Shown here in pieces: positions 31,972-41,493 of a DNA stretch of 64,000 bases (position 1 is the stretch's first letter; each line of letters starts with the position of its first letter). Source of the stretch: Fibrella rubiginis (GTDB taxonomy: Bacteria; Bacteroidota; Bacteroidia; Cytophagales; Spirosomataceae); NCBI RefSeq assembly GCF_017353185.1, contig NZ_JAFMYV010000006.1, positions 62,001 to 126,000 on the forward strand, in the 5' to 3' direction. Made by a program: the position numbers and the translations under genes. The notes beneath the pieces were generated by a model, which was not told the DNA's origin, did no database searches, and saw only the letters and a program-made list of their open reading frames with translations.

Positions 31972-34365
31972 ATGTTTACGAACTACCTCAAAATTGCCTG
32001 GCGAAATCTGGTCCGCAACAAGGCCAATACGGTCATCAACGTCTTTGGCCTTACCGTGGGGCTGAGTTCGTGCCTGCTCATTGGACTATACATTCAGCAT
32101 GAGCTAAGTTTCGACACGTTCCAGCAGAAAGGCAATCGCATTGTCCGGCTCATCATGGAATACCGGTTTGATGGCAGCCAGGAGTCCAGTCAGGGCAATT
32201 TCACCAGCACCTACGTGGCACCCGTCTTTGTGCACACGTTTCCCGAAGTACAGTCGGCAGTGCGGATGACGAGCAGTGCCGTCACCGTTCGCTATGAAGA
32301 CAAGCTCGTGCGCGAACCGAATTTCATGTTTGCCGACTCCACCTTTTTCGACCTCTTTGCGGCGCAATTCAAGCTGGGCAACCCCCGCAAGGCTCTCGAC
32401 GGCCCCAACAAGGTTATCCTGACCGAAACGACGGCTAAAAAATACTTTGGCACTGACAACCCGGTCGGCAAAATCCTGCTCATCGGCAGCGATAGCACCG
32501 CCTACCAGATCACGGGCCTTGTGGCCGACTACCCCACCAACTCGCAGATCAAGTTCGATTTTCTGGCGTCGTTTTCCTCACTCAAAGCCAATCAGGAACA
32601 GACGTATTTCAATGCCAACTACACCACCTATCTGCTCCTGAAAAACGAGGGTTCGCTGGCCACGCTGGCACCCAAAATTACGCCGTTCATGAAAAAAGAA
32701 ATGGCGGGGTCTGGGGCGTTTATCACCTTCCACCCGGAGCCGTTTTCGCGTATTCACCTTCATTCCAACTACGACGCGTTCGTACTCAACACCACTATCA
32801 CCTACCTCTACATCCTGTCGGCGGTGGCGCTGCTAATTCTCCTGATCGTGGGCTGTACCTACATCAACCTCAGCACGGCGCGATCGCTGGAACGGGCGCG
32901 GGAAGTGGGTATCCGGAAAGTGGCCGGTGCCCGCAAAGCGCAGCTCTTCTGGCAATACATTGGCGAGTCGGGTATGGTGTGTCTGGTTGCCCTGTTGCTC
33001 AGCCTGGTGGTGGTGCTCGTGGCGCTGCCTGCGTTCAGCAACCTGACCCAGGTGTCGCTAACGGCCCGGACGCTGTTTTCGCCCTACTTCCTGTTGTTTG
33101 CCCTGCTCATAACGGTTGCCATGAGCCTGCTGGCGGGGAGCTACCCGGCGCTGGTGCTCACCAGTTTTCAACCCATTCAGGTGTTGAAAGGCCTGTTCAA
33201 GCACTCAGGAGCGGGCCGAACGATGCAACAGTCGTTGATCGTTTTTCAATTTTCTATTTCCATTGCCCTGCTGGTGGGTACGTTCATTATTCAAAAACAG
33301 CTGGCCTTCATTCAGCAAAAAAAGCTCGGCTATGACCGTGAACACGTACTCGTTTTGCCCATCAGCCAGCGGATGGTGAGCAACCTGTCGGCCATTAAAC
33401 AGGAACTGAAAACAAACCCCGATGTGCTGAGTGCTTCGCGTTGCGTGAGTACGCCCGTAAGCATTGTAGGCGGCTATAACATGCGGTCGGCCACGATGTC
33501 TGAAAAAGCGCAGATGGGCGTAACGGCCAATCCGGTCGACGAAGATTACATCAAAACAACTGGTTTACAACTGGTTGCGGGCGAAAGCATTAGCGAGCAG
33601 GATGTAAAAGACATACGCCTGGCCGATGAAAAGACGCCCAGACAATACCATTTTGTTCTGAACGAAAGCGCGGCCAAAAAACTGGGCTGGACACCCCAGC
33701 AGGCCATTGGGCAACGCATGTTTCTCGACAACTCGCGGCCGGGTGTGGTAAAGGGCGTGGTGCGCGATTTCCATTTTGAATCCCTGCACGCGGCCATCAA
33801 ACCACTGGTGTTGTTTCCCGAAGACTACGGTCGGCAACTGCTGGTGAAGGTCAGTGGTCGCAACCTGCCGCAGACCATCGCTTTTGTTGAAACCAAATGG
33901 AAGCAACTGGCGCCCTACCTGCCATTTGAGTACCGTTTCCTGGACGACGATTACACCAAACTCTACCAGTCGGAACAGCAACTCGGCACGGTGATGGACC
34001 TCTTTGCGGGCATTGCCCTGGTACTAACGTGTCTGGGTCTGCTGGGACTGTCGGCCTATGTCGTGCAGCAGCGGACGAAGGAGATTGGCGTGCGCAAAGT
34101 ACTGGGTGCCAGCGTAGCCAGCATCGTCTCGCTACTCAGCCGTGACTTCCTCAAACTGGTTATTGTGTCTGTTATCCTTGCCTCGCCCGTGGCGTGGTGG
34201 GCCATGAATAGGTGGCTCAATGACTTCGCCTACAAGATCGACATCGAGTGGTGGTTCTTTGCCGTGGCAGGCCTGCTGGCCGTAGGTATTGCCCTGCTGA
34301 CGGTAAGTTTCCAAAGCATCAGAGCCGCCCTGATGAACCCCGTCAAGAGCCTGCGAAGCGAATAG
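31972..34365 (+). CDS. Orphan double-FtsX ABC permease 12
   Basis: A 797-residue permease. The start at MFTNYLKIAWRNL (31972) is chosen over the upstream in-frame ATG at 31828, which would put the promoter inside the gene. TM1 is FGLTVGLSSCLLIGLYIQHELSF. TM2 reads LIVGCTYINLSTARS, with CTY in place of CIN. Coupling motifs are ERAREVGIRKVAGARK (about 307) and TKEIGVRKVLGAS (about 700). It is a single-gene unit. Its stop codon TAG is the first three bases of a 62-bp perfect palindrome. Confidence 0.9.
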   Translation: MFTNYLKIAWRNLVRNKANTVINVFGLTVGLSSCLLIGLYIQHELSFDTFQQKGNRIVRLIMEYRFDGSQESSQGNFTSTYVAPVFVHTFPEVQSAVRMTSSAVTVRYEDKLVREPNFMFADSTFFDLFAAQFKLGNPRKALDGPNKVILTETTAKKYFGTDNPVGKILLIGSDSTAYQITGLVADYPTNSQIKFDFLASFSSLKANQEQTYFNANYTTYLLLKNEGSLATLAPKITPFMKKEMAGSGAFITFHPEPFSRIHLHSNYDAFVLNTTITYLYILSAVALLILLIVGCTYINLSTARSLERAREVGIRKVAGARKAQLFWQYIGESGMVCLVALLLSLVVVLVALPAFSNLTQVSLTARTLFSPYFLLFALLITVAMSLLAGSYPALVLTSFQPIQVLKGLFKHSGAGRTMQQSLIVFQFSISIALLVGTFIIQKQLAFIQQKKLGYDREHVLVLPISQRMVSNLSAIKQELKTNPDVLSASRCVSTPVSIVGGYNMRSATMSEKAQMGVTANPVDEDYIKTTGLQLVAGESISEQDVKDIRLADEKTPRQYHFVLNESAAKKLGWTPQQAIGQRMFLDNSRPGVVKGVVRDFHFESLHAAIKPLVLFPEDYGRQLLVKVSGRNLPQTIAFVETKWKQLAPYLPFEYRFLDDDYTKLYQSEQQLGTVMDLFAGIALVLTCLGLLGLSAYVVQQRTKEIGVRKVLGASVASIVSLLSRDFLKLVIVSVILASPVAWWAMNRWLNDFAYKIDIEWWFFAVAGLLAVGIALLTVSFQSIRAALMNPVKSLRSE

Positions 34366-34424
34366 CTTAGTACGGCGCGGGGCGGCCTCCAGATCTGGAG
34401 GCCGCCCCGCGCCGTACTAAGCTA
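34363..34424. terminator. 62-bp perfect palindrome between convergent genes
   Basis: Bases 34363-34393 are the exact reverse complement of 34394-34424, with no unpaired spacer and a GC-rich centre (GGCCTCCAGATCTGGAGGCC). It starts with the permease stop codon and ends 10 bp before the lipoprotein stop on the other strand. It can serve as a bidirectional terminator, but a perfect spacerless palindrome of this length is unusual. Confidence 0.8.
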
Positions 34425-34434
34425 TCTAGTTAAT

Positions 34435-36024
34435 CTACTGCACTTTAGCCAACCACAACGAGGCATTGATGTGTAAGGCCGGGTGCGACGTAAAGCCCGA
34501 TGGCGAATCACCCGACCAGCCATTGAACAGGCTGTCGTTGGGGTCGCCGGTGCCATCATCGCAGGGTGAGCTGTCGCCGATGAAAACTACCCGCCCCGTA
34601 CCGTAGGTGGCCAGCAGGGCCATCACGTTGCTGGTGCTGCCCACCGTGCCGCTCATCCGCCAAAAGAGGCCCTGCACACTTGTATTGCTGGTGGGATAAA
34701 GCGTGGCCGTGCTGCCGTTATAGAAAGCCAGTTTCGAGGCTGTACCCGCCACACCATTCAGTACTTTCTGAGCATTGGCGTTGCTGCCCGTGTAAACGTT
34801 TGTCGTGGGCTTTTCGCTGATGTCGACGTAATCGACGTTGAAACCAAACGGCTTGTTATTGTTAATGCCATTGTTGGTCATCAGGTCGTTCCAGACACGG
34901 GGCGAATCGTAGCCATCGCCGTCGCGGTCAGAGGGGTTGTAGCCATTGGCATCTGTACCGGCAGTGGTGGCGGCGGTGTGGTCGGCAACCATCATCAGGC
35001 CCCCGCCATTAGCCACAAAATTCATGATCGCCGTCTTCTCCGAAGCAGTAAACAACCGGTTGGGTTCGATAACCACAAATACGGCGTAGTTGCTCAGATC
35101 CTGCGGGTTAGCCGTGTTGCCGTAGGTGATGGTAGCCCCGCTGGTCAGGGTCTCTACAGTGTTACCCCGCTTCACCAATTCCACCGCCCAGGCCGAACTG
35201 CCCCCCCGCCAATAGGTCTCGGGCGTGCTGGCCGTAATGCCTGTATACGAAGGCGTAGGAAAGCGCTGGGCCATGGTTTCCACGGTGGTGCCGCCCGTAT
35301 AGAGCGGTACATTTTCTGTGCCGTCGGCGTCGATCTGCCAGTCGGCGCTACCTGCATTTTCGCGCTTGCTGGCATCAAACAGGAAGGCTTTGCCCGTTGG
35401 TGGGGGCGGTGTACTTCCTCCGTTGTCGTTAACTAGGATGTCGTCGAGGTTGATGCGGTTGGTACCACCCGATACTTTCCGGATTTCCAGCCGAGCCGTA
35501 CCGGCTATATTGAGCGTGAACGTTTGCGTCTGGAGCGTGGCGGTGGTTGTTACGTTCACACCGGCCTGCGTCCAGCTGCTGCCACTGTTGGTGGAGTACC
35601 ACAAGCCCCATTGGCTGGCTGCGTCGGTGCCGTAGGTGGCGTGCTTTATGCTTACCGTGCCAATACCCGTGGTGAGGTCGAAGCCCATGGTCACCTTGCC
35701 CGTGTTCCGCACCCGGGCCGACCATGCACCTGCCCTAAGGTCGGTGCTGCTGTTGGCAATCAGGGCGTCGAAGAGATTCCAGGTGTTGGCCTGGAGCGTC
35801 ACGTTGTCGCCACTTGCTGAGCCCGCGGGCGCTACGTCATAAGCTGTTTTGGGACTGGTAGCTCCCACCTCAAACCCTTCTGAGAGGGTTACGGCGGCAG
35901 CACGAGCCGACGAGGCGGTTGTTGCGACCGGATTAAGCTGGCCCGCCGGCTGACAGCCCAGCAGCAGTGCGCCCGCCAGCAGATACGCAGCGTGACGAGT
36001 GGCAGAAAGAGACATGTTGAACAT
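34435..36024 (-). CDS. Predicted lipoprotein with beta-sandwich and glutamine-amidotransferase-like domains
   Basis: A 529-residue protein whose signal peptide ends in a lipobox (LLLGC, Cys about 24), so it is likely an outer-membrane lipoprotein. Residues 45-200 look like a jelly-roll beta-sandwich with the ending RINLDDILV, common in secreted Bacteroidetes nucleases and hydrolases. A PPPP linker follows at about 207. The C-terminal half (about 215-529) has the pattern of a ThuA/GATase1-like Rossmann domain: YAVFVVIEPNRLFTASE, FVANGGGLMMVADHT, then GRVVFIGDSSPCDDGTG. No catalytic Cys is obvious, so enzymatic activity is uncertain. The start could also be the Met at residue 4. It is monocistronic and convergent with permease 12. 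Confidence 0.7.
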   Translation of the reverse strand: MFNMSLSATRHAAYLLAGALLLGCQPAGQLNPVATTASSARAAAVTLSEGFEVGATSPKTAYDVAPAGSASGDNVTLQANTWNLFDALIANSSTDLRAGAWSARVRNTGKVTMGFDLTTGIGTVSIKHATYGTDAASQWGLWYSTNSGSSWTQAGVNVTTTATLQTQTFTLNIAGTARLEIRKVSGGTNRINLDDILVNDNGGSTPPPPTGKAFLFDASKRENAGSADWQIDADGTENVPLYTGGTTVETMAQRFPTPSYTGITASTPETYWRGGSSAWAVELVKRGNTVETLTSGATITYGNTANPQDLSNYAVFVVIEPNRLFTASEKTAIMNFVANGGGLMMVADHTAATTAGTDANGYNPSDRDGDGYDSPRVWNDLMTNNGINNNKPFGFNVDYVDISEKPTTNVYTGSNANAQKVLNGVAGTASKLAFYNGSTATLYPTSNTSVQGLFWRMSGTVGSTSNVMALLATYGTGRVVFIGDSSPCDDGTGDPNDSLFNGWSGDSPSGFTSHPALHINASLWLAKVQ

Positions 36025-36298
36025 AGCGTATGAAATGAACCTAGTGAAGTTGATTGGCTGTAAAGATATTTTTATAGCTCCGGTAAGGTGGCACGCCCAC
36101 TGTTACGGTTCTGTTATTTCATCCTGCCCATTTTGCTCAGAGAGTTTAAGCCATGTAGCAAACGGCTAGAACAAGGCGTTTTAACCAACGATTAATCGGC
36201 CCTGAATACAGCCTGAAGGCGTTTTTTTGTTATTCTGATGAGTGCAACTGCTCCATGTTGCAGCCTGTGCTCAACCGACGTAACAAGCTAGATTACCG

Positions 36299-37669
36299 AT
36301 GAACACGTTCAAAAAAATCCCCCTGGCTACGGCCATTTTGTTGGGGCTGGGACTGTTCGCACCGGGGCAGGCTGCCTTTGCGCAGATGCCCGATACCAAT
36401 CGTCCATCGGCTACCGCCGACACTACCCAGACCTTTGCTTCGGTCATTGCCCCCTTCCGCGACGATATTCGCCAGTCTGTATTACTCGCCAGTCAGCACC
36501 CCGACGTGCTAGGTCAGTTAGCCAAACAGCAGGCCAGTAGCCAGCAGGCCTTTCTGGCCCTGATTGAGCCTTTCGGGCAAACTAAACAGGGTTGGTTCTA
36601 CGACATGGCTCGTTTTCCTGACCTGATGCATACGCTGGCTACCCTACCCGACGGCACCGACCGCACCACCGTCGACGGCCTGACCAAAGCCCTGCCCGCC
36701 GACCTGCAAACGCCCGCCTGGAAGTTATACCGCCATCATCATGATGACCTCGTGCAGGCCGACAACCTCAATCAGCAGGCTAACCAGGCATTCGACAACC
36801 TGATTGCCCCACTCGACGGACCAACCCAAACGGCATTCCGCCAGCTCATTAACACGCCCGACGTGCTAACCACGCTGACGCAGCAACTGGACAAAACCGC
36901 GCAACTGGGCCGCGACTATACCGCCGACCCCGCCGCTGTGACGCGCAATCTGACTGCCCTGCACGATAGTCTCGACGCGCAGAACAAGCAGGAACTGGCG
37001 GCTTACCAGCAGGAGTTGAATCAGGACCCCCAGGCCCGGCAGGAGTTGCAGCAGGCAGCGCAGGACTACGCGCATGCAAACGGCTACAAAACGGGGGGTA
37101 TCAACCGAAACGTCGGCCCGCCCAACCCGGCCTGGCCCGTAAACTCGTCCTACTATTATCAGAACCCCTATTCGTTCTGGTTTGGGTACCCCGGCTGGTA
37201 TGGCTCGCCGTTCTGGTACCCCTCGGCCTACTGGCTCAATACCGGTTTCTATTATGGCCCCAGTGGCAACATGGTAGTGGTTGGCTTGCCGGGTTTTGGG
37301 TTCTCAAACTGGTTCTTCGGCGGGGGCTACTACGGCTACCCCAGCCTGTATAACCGCTTTGGCAACTACTACGGCCGCACTTACAGCGACCGTCGGCTTT
37401 GGGGCGGTGGTAATTACGGCGGTTTCATGGGGGCTGCCCACCGCACCTATGGTCCCATGGCTGTGCCTGGCCGGGGCAACTGGAACATGGGCGGCGCGGG
37501 CGTCTATAGCCGCGGCAACGGCGGGTTTAGCAGCGGTGGCCGCATGGCTGCACCCAGCAACCGCTCGTTCAACGGCGGCACTTTCCGCGCTCCATCGACC
37601 GGCAACTTTGGGGGTGGCCGTTCCTTCGGTGGTGGCGGCGGTTTCGGCGGCGGACGCGGACGACGATAA
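36299..37669 (+). CDS. Exported protein with Gly/Tyr/Phe-rich C-terminus, DUF3300-like N-terminal half
   Basis: A 456-residue protein with a signal peptide (1-29, ending AFAQ). Residues 45-255 contain helical repeats resembling DUF3300 in style: APFRDDIRQSVLLASQHPDVLGQL, repeated as APLDGPTQTAFRQLINTPDVLTTL. Two Gln-rich helices follow. From about 265 the protein becomes low-complexity and rich in Gly, Tyr, Trp, Phe and Ser, ending GGGGFGGGRGRR. Such tails are seen in surface or matrix proteins. DUF3300 assignment is tentative. Cassette G lies just beyond its stop. Overlapping ORFs in other frames at the 3' end are artefacts of the repeats. Confidence 0.7.
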   Translation: MNTFKKIPLATAILLGLGLFAPGQAAFAQMPDTNRPSATADTTQTFASVIAPFRDDIRQSVLLASQHPDVLGQLAKQQASSQQAFLALIEPFGQTKQGWFYDMARFPDLMHTLATLPDGTDRTTVDGLTKALPADLQTPAWKLYRHHHDDLVQADNLNQQANQAFDNLIAPLDGPTQTAFRQLINTPDVLTTLTQQLDKTAQLGRDYTADPAAVTRNLTALHDSLDAQNKQELAAYQQELNQDPQARQELQQAAQDYAHANGYKTGGINRNVGPPNPAWPVNSSYYYQNPYSFWFGYPGWYGSPFWYPSAYWLNTGFYYGPSGNMVVVGLPGFGFSNWFFGGGYYGYPSLYNRFGNYYGRTYSDRRLWGGGNYGGFMGAAHRTYGPMAVPGRGNWNMGGAGVYSRGNGGFSSGGRMAAPSNRSFNGGTFRAPSTGNFGGGRSFGGGGGFGGGRGRR

Positions 37670-37671
37670 GC

Positions 37672-37765
37672 GGACGGTTTCTGTCCGAAACTGGACAAGG
37701 GATAGCATGGGTAAGGCCGTTTCTGAATCAGAAACGGCCTTCTTGTTTTATGGTACGTACTGGTG
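37672..37765 (+). promoter_or_regulatory. sigma54-like cassette G, -12 box broken by deletion
   Basis: Half-sites GGACG (37672-37676), TGTCC (37682-37686) and GGACA (37693-37697). The -24 part TGGTACGTAC (37751-37760) is in register (site-to-GG 55 bp) but is followed at once by TGGTGC instead of N-TTGW. TGGTGC is where the sequence becomes homologous to the 3' part of permease 7, so a deletion joint cuts the -12 element. Confidence 0.65.
37713..37741 (+). terminator. 12-bp perfect hairpin inside cassette G
   Basis: AAGGCCGTTTCT (37713-37724) pairs with AGAAACGGCCTT (37730-37741) around GAATC. It retains the family form and would terminate the gene upstream. Confidence 0.7.
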
Positions 37766-38368
37766 CAGGATTTCCATTTCCGGTCCTTGCACGAGCGCAT
37801 CTCGCCTCTGGTGATGGTCCTGGCCAACAGCCCCGGCACGATCATCGTGAAAGCCAAACCCACCGACATGGCGGGCCTGCTTACCACACTGCAACAGCGC
37901 TGGACGGCTCTTATGCCCGGCAGCCCGTTTGTCTACTCGTTCCTGGACGAACGCTACCAGCAGACCTATATAGCCGAACGCCGAACGGGTCAGATCCTGG
38001 GCTTCTTCGCCGGGCTGACCGTTTTCGTAGCCTGTTTGGGTCTATTCGGGCTGGCTACGTTCACCGCCGAACAGCGCACGAAGGAAATCGGCGTGCGCAA
38101 AGTACTGGGGGCCAGCGTCAGCAGCATCGTGGCCCTGCTCTCCCGAGATTTTCTTCAGTTGGTGGGCCTTGTTATCATCCTTGCCAGTCCCATTGCCTGG
38201 TACGCCATGCATCGCTGGCTGGAAAATTTTGCCTACAGAATCACCATCGACTGGTGGGTATTTGCCCTGGCTGGTGCATTGGCCGTGGGTATTGCCCTGC
38301 TGATGGTAAGTTTCCAAAGCATCAGAGCTGCCCTGACGAACCCAGTCAAGAGCTTGCGAAGTGAATGA
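37761..38368 (+). pseudogene. C-terminal remnant of a double-FtsX permease
   Basis: About 201 codons corresponding to residues about 607-808 of permease 7: the end of the second periplasmic core (DFHFRSLHERISPLVMVL), TM6, TKEIGVRKVLGAS, TM7, TM8 and the tail TNPVKSLRSE. The reading frame is open but lacks an ATG start at the front; the first possible start is GTG 37763. The homology begins at the broken -12 box of cassette G, so a deletion of about 1.8 kb removed the start and the first three quarters of the gene. It faces permease 13 across 56 bp. Translation of a functional product seems unlikely, though the frame remains intact. Confidence 0.85.
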
Positions 38369-38424
38369 GTAGTAGTAAGCAGTTCTAGCGTAGGCCGCTG
38401 CCTGCTGCCACTGCCCACTGCCAC

Positions 38425-41088
38425 TCATTCACTCCGTAAACTCCTCACTGGGTTCGTCAGGGCTGTTCGGATAGACTGAAAGCTGACTGTAACAAAGGCA
38501 ATCAGCAGGGCCAGCAGGGCCGCAATGACAAATGTCCAGGCACTGATATCGATCCGATACGGGTAGTTTTGGAGCCACTGCCGCATGGCGTACCAGGCCG
38601 CCGGGAAAGCCACCACAAACGAGAGAAGGACCAGTTTCAGAAAATCGGACGAGAGGAGTTGAATGATACTCGTAACAGACGCGCCGAGCACTTTGCGGAT
38701 GCCAATTTCCTTGGTGCGCCGTTCGGCCGAGAGCGTAGCCAGCCCGAAGAGGCCAATGCAGGAAATGAAAATGGTCAGGATAGCCCCAAACAGCATGATC
38801 TGTTTCCACTTGGCTTCCGACTCGTAACGTTTCAGATTGTCTTCGTCGACAAACGAAAACGCATACGGGTTGATTGGAAACAGGCGTTTAAACGTGCGTT
38901 CGATGTATTGCAGGCTGGCCGAGGCGGTATTGGGCCTGATCTTGATAAACGCTTTGCCAAACTGGTTGCCTGGTTTGGTGGTAAACAGCTGCGGGCCAAT
39001 CTCCTGGCTCAGCCCGTTGAAATGGTGGTCTTTCACCACGCCCACTACCGTATATACTTCGCCCTTGTTATACCAGAAATCGACGGGCTGCCCAATGGGG
39101 TCTTTCCAGCCCGCCTCTTTCACAAACCGTTCGTTTACCAGCACCGAATGGGTGGAATCGGCAGGGAAATCGGCCGAAAAGTTGCGTCCCTGTCGAACAG
39201 GAATCTTTAGCAGCGGTAGGTAAGCCGGGTCGATGGTTTCGTAGGTAAAATTAATTTCCTTGCCCTCGTTGATCTTCGCCACGGTGCCCCACTGCCCGCC
39301 ATTTTTGGGCGCTACGCCCACGATGTTCGGGTTTTTCAGCAACTCGTCGTGCAGCAGTTTGGCTTCGCTCCGGGTCAAGCCCGATTTGTCTATGCTCACC
39401 AGGTCTTTGTCATCATACCCTAAATCTTTGTTGGTCAGGTAATTGAACTGGGAATAAATAGTCAGTGTGGCAATAACCAGAAACGACGCCAGGGCAAACT
39501 GCAACACCACCAGCGACTGTTGCAGGTAGTTTTTGCCCGACAGACTAATCCGCTTGTATAGCGTCTGAACGGGGCTGTAGCGCGACAGCACCAGGGCTGG
39601 ATAGAAGCCCGCCAAAAAGCCCGTGAGCAGAAACAGCCCGATATAGCCCAGCACCAGCCTCCCGTCTAAGAGGTAGGCCAGCGCCAGCGATTTGTTGGCT
39701 AGCTGATTGAACGTGGGCAGTACCAGTTGCACCAGTATCAGCGCCAGCACAAACGCGCCGAAACATAGCAAAAACGACTCGCCCAAGAACTGGAACATCA
39801 GTTGCGCCCGACCACTACCGACTACCTTCCGAACGCCAATTTCTTTAGCCCGTTTCAGCGATCGGGCCACGGTCAGGTTCACGAAATTGATGCAGGCAAT
39901 CAGCAAAATAAACAAGGCAATACCCGTCAGGATGTACGAAAACAGGGGGTTGCTACCCCCAACCAGGCCATTATCGGCGCGCAGATCCTGACTCAGGTGC
40001 ATAGCGGTAAAGGGCTGAAGGGCGTATTCGACCTTGTTTTTAAACCCGAACTTCTCGGCCATCATCTTAATCGACGCGGCTGCATCGGCCCGGTAAATTC
40101 GGTTCATCTTAGCCTCAACAGCCTGAATATCAGCTTTTGGCGTAAGCAGCACGAAAGTATTTTCGAAGATATTGAACCAGTTTTCGGAATTAGTCATCTC
40201 CTGTGGCGTCACCACCATGGGCATGAGTACGTCGAACCGGATGGATGAGTTCTGGGGCATTTGCCGGACCACCCCCGTCACGGTATAAGGCTCGAAGGTG
40301 TCGCCGTTATCGAAAGATCTTTTGAAAAAAATCGTCTTGCCCAGCGCATCGGTAGTACCAAATTGTTTCGCGGCCATGTCTTCCGAGATCACCACCGAAC
40401 GGGGCTGTTGCAGGGCCGTTTTAGGATCACCACTCAAGAGCGGAAACGTGAAGACGGAAAAGAAACTGGTGTCAGCCACAAACACGGACTGACTGACCAC
40501 GTCAGTACCCTGTTTCATATCGTGGCGGTCTTCTTTATACCGCACAAACGACTGTATTTCAGGCACGCCAGCCGCAAACGTAGGTCCCTGCAACAGGCCG
40601 GTGTTACCCTGCCTGTTTTCTACCTTACCCGCCGGCGACAGTTCGCGGCTGGTGATGCGATACAGGCGGGGGGCGTTGGCATGAAACCGGTCATAGCTCA
40701 CTTCATCTTTGGTGTAGAGAATGATGAGCATGGCCGCCGCCAGCCCAATGCTCAGGCCAACGATATTGATGACCGAATAGGCTTTGTTATGGGCCAGCGT
40801 CCGGAGCGCGATGGTGATGTAGTTGCGTAGCATGTCGGGGTTGAGTGGGGAGGGAGATGGGTACTCGCCGGGGCGGAGAACGGTTTTTTTTCGCCTGATA
40901 AAAAAGGGCGTGAGGTGATGCAGCACAGCCACTACATAGTCGCGCCGGGCTTTGGCGGGGCCTGCTTCGGCCAGCCGCTTCTGATACACCTCGTGCAGAT
41001 CGCCCTGCACGTCTTCGAGCAGGTGGGGTGCGCAACACCACTCCAGCAGCCGATCGGCCCATTGGGGTGGCTGATTAGCCTGAAACAT
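38425..41088 (-). CDS. Orphan double-FtsX ABC permease 13 with permease prefix domain
   Basis: An 887-residue permease on the minus strand with an N-terminal cytoplasmic extension of about 85 residues (PPQWADRLLEWCCAPHLLEDVQGDLHE...) before the usual start motif MLRNYITIAL. This prefix (PP.xADRLLEW..AP..LE...GDL.E.Y) recurs in permeases 16 and 17, and all three follow a PadR gene. It fits the permease prefix domain known from PadR-linked permeases. Coupling motifs are KRAKEIGVRKVVGSGR and TKEIGIRKVLGAS; the tail is TNPVRSLRSE (R for K). The gene starts 26 bp after the PadR stop, so it forms an operon with it. Confidence 0.9.
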   Translation of the reverse strand: MFQANQPPQWADRLLEWCCAPHLLEDVQGDLHEVYQKRLAEAGPAKARRDYVVAVLHHLTPFFIRRKKTVLRPGEYPSPSPLNPDMLRNYITIALRTLAHNKAYSVINIVGLSIGLAAAMLIILYTKDEVSYDRFHANAPRLYRITSRELSPAGKVENRQGNTGLLQGPTFAAGVPEIQSFVRYKEDRHDMKQGTDVVSQSVFVADTSFFSVFTFPLLSGDPKTALQQPRSVVISEDMAAKQFGTTDALGKTIFFKRSFDNGDTFEPYTVTGVVRQMPQNSSIRFDVLMPMVVTPQEMTNSENWFNIFENTFVLLTPKADIQAVEAKMNRIYRADAAASIKMMAEKFGFKNKVEYALQPFTAMHLSQDLRADNGLVGGSNPLFSYILTGIALFILLIACINFVNLTVARSLKRAKEIGVRKVVGSGRAQLMFQFLGESFLLCFGAFVLALILVQLVLPTFNQLANKSLALAYLLDGRLVLGYIGLFLLTGFLAGFYPALVLSRYSPVQTLYKRISLSGKNYLQQSLVVLQFALASFLVIATLTIYSQFNYLTNKDLGYDDKDLVSIDKSGLTRSEAKLLHDELLKNPNIVGVAPKNGGQWGTVAKINEGKEINFTYETIDPAYLPLLKIPVRQGRNFSADFPADSTHSVLVNERFVKEAGWKDPIGQPVDFWYNKGEVYTVVGVVKDHHFNGLSQEIGPQLFTTKPGNQFGKAFIKIRPNTASASLQYIERTFKRLFPINPYAFSFVDEDNLKRYESEAKWKQIMLFGAILTIFISCIGLFGLATLSAERRTKEIGIRKVLGASVTSIIQLLSSDFLKLVLLSFVVAFPAAWYAMRQWLQNYPYRIDISAWTFVIAALLALLIAFVTVSFQSIRTALTNPVRSLRSE

Positions 41089-41114
41089 AGAACCTGACGT
41101 TTATGGGGTTTACG

Positions 41115-41468
41115 CTAGCCAACAATAAGCTGAAATTTGTCTTGCGGAATAGCCTGCCAAAGCCGGGCACGCACCGCCTGTATATCCTGCAACGCCCTGA
41201 CACCCAGGCCTGTCAGCGTAAAAAAGCGCTTTCGCCGCCCGCCCCGCTCAGCCGTAGCCCCGCCCAGCACCGACGACAGGTAGCCTTTTTCTTCCAGCCG
41301 GTAGAGGGTGGTGTGTACGGCGCTCATGGTAATGGCGCGGCCCGTTTGCTGCTGTACGTCTTCCCAAACGTTGACGCCGTAGGCCTCGGTGGTGCAGGCC
41401 GCCACCACCAGCAGTATGATTTCTTCAAACTCTCCTAAAAAGGCTCTTCGCATGATTCCGGCAGGCAA
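41115..41468 (-). CDS. PadR-family transcriptional regulator
   Basis: A 117-residue winged-helix protein starting MPAGIMRRAFLGEFEEIILLVVAACTTEAYGVNVWEDV, with the HTH at about 10-75 (TMSAVHTTLYRLEEKGYLSSVLG) and the wing RGGRRKRFFTLTGLG at about 80-95. The start may be the Met at residue 6 (MRRAFLGEFEE), which aligns with the two other PadR copies in this window. It is the first gene of a two-gene minus-strand operon with permease 13. PadR proteins usually repress the adjacent transporter; here the promoter is sigma54-like, so the target site and logic are open. Confidence 0.88.
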   Translation of the reverse strand: MPAGIMRRAFLGEFEEIILLVVAACTTEAYGVNVWEDVQQQTGRAITMSAVHTTLYRLEEKGYLSSVLGGATAERGGRRKRFFTLTGLGVRALQDIQAVRARLWQAIPQDKFQLIVG

Positions 41469-41493
41469 GTATGATTAGTTACAATTTTGCTAA

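Noticed and set aside
36025..36298. Possible extra sigma54 cassette between the lipoprotein and the Gly-rich protein
   Set aside because: No TGTCC/GGACA palindrome and no GG-N10-G element found on either strand in the right place.
37281..37814. Ala/Thr-rich 177-codon frame overlapping the Gly-rich protein
   Set aside because: Alternate-frame reading of GGN and GCN repeats; crosses a terminator and cassette G.
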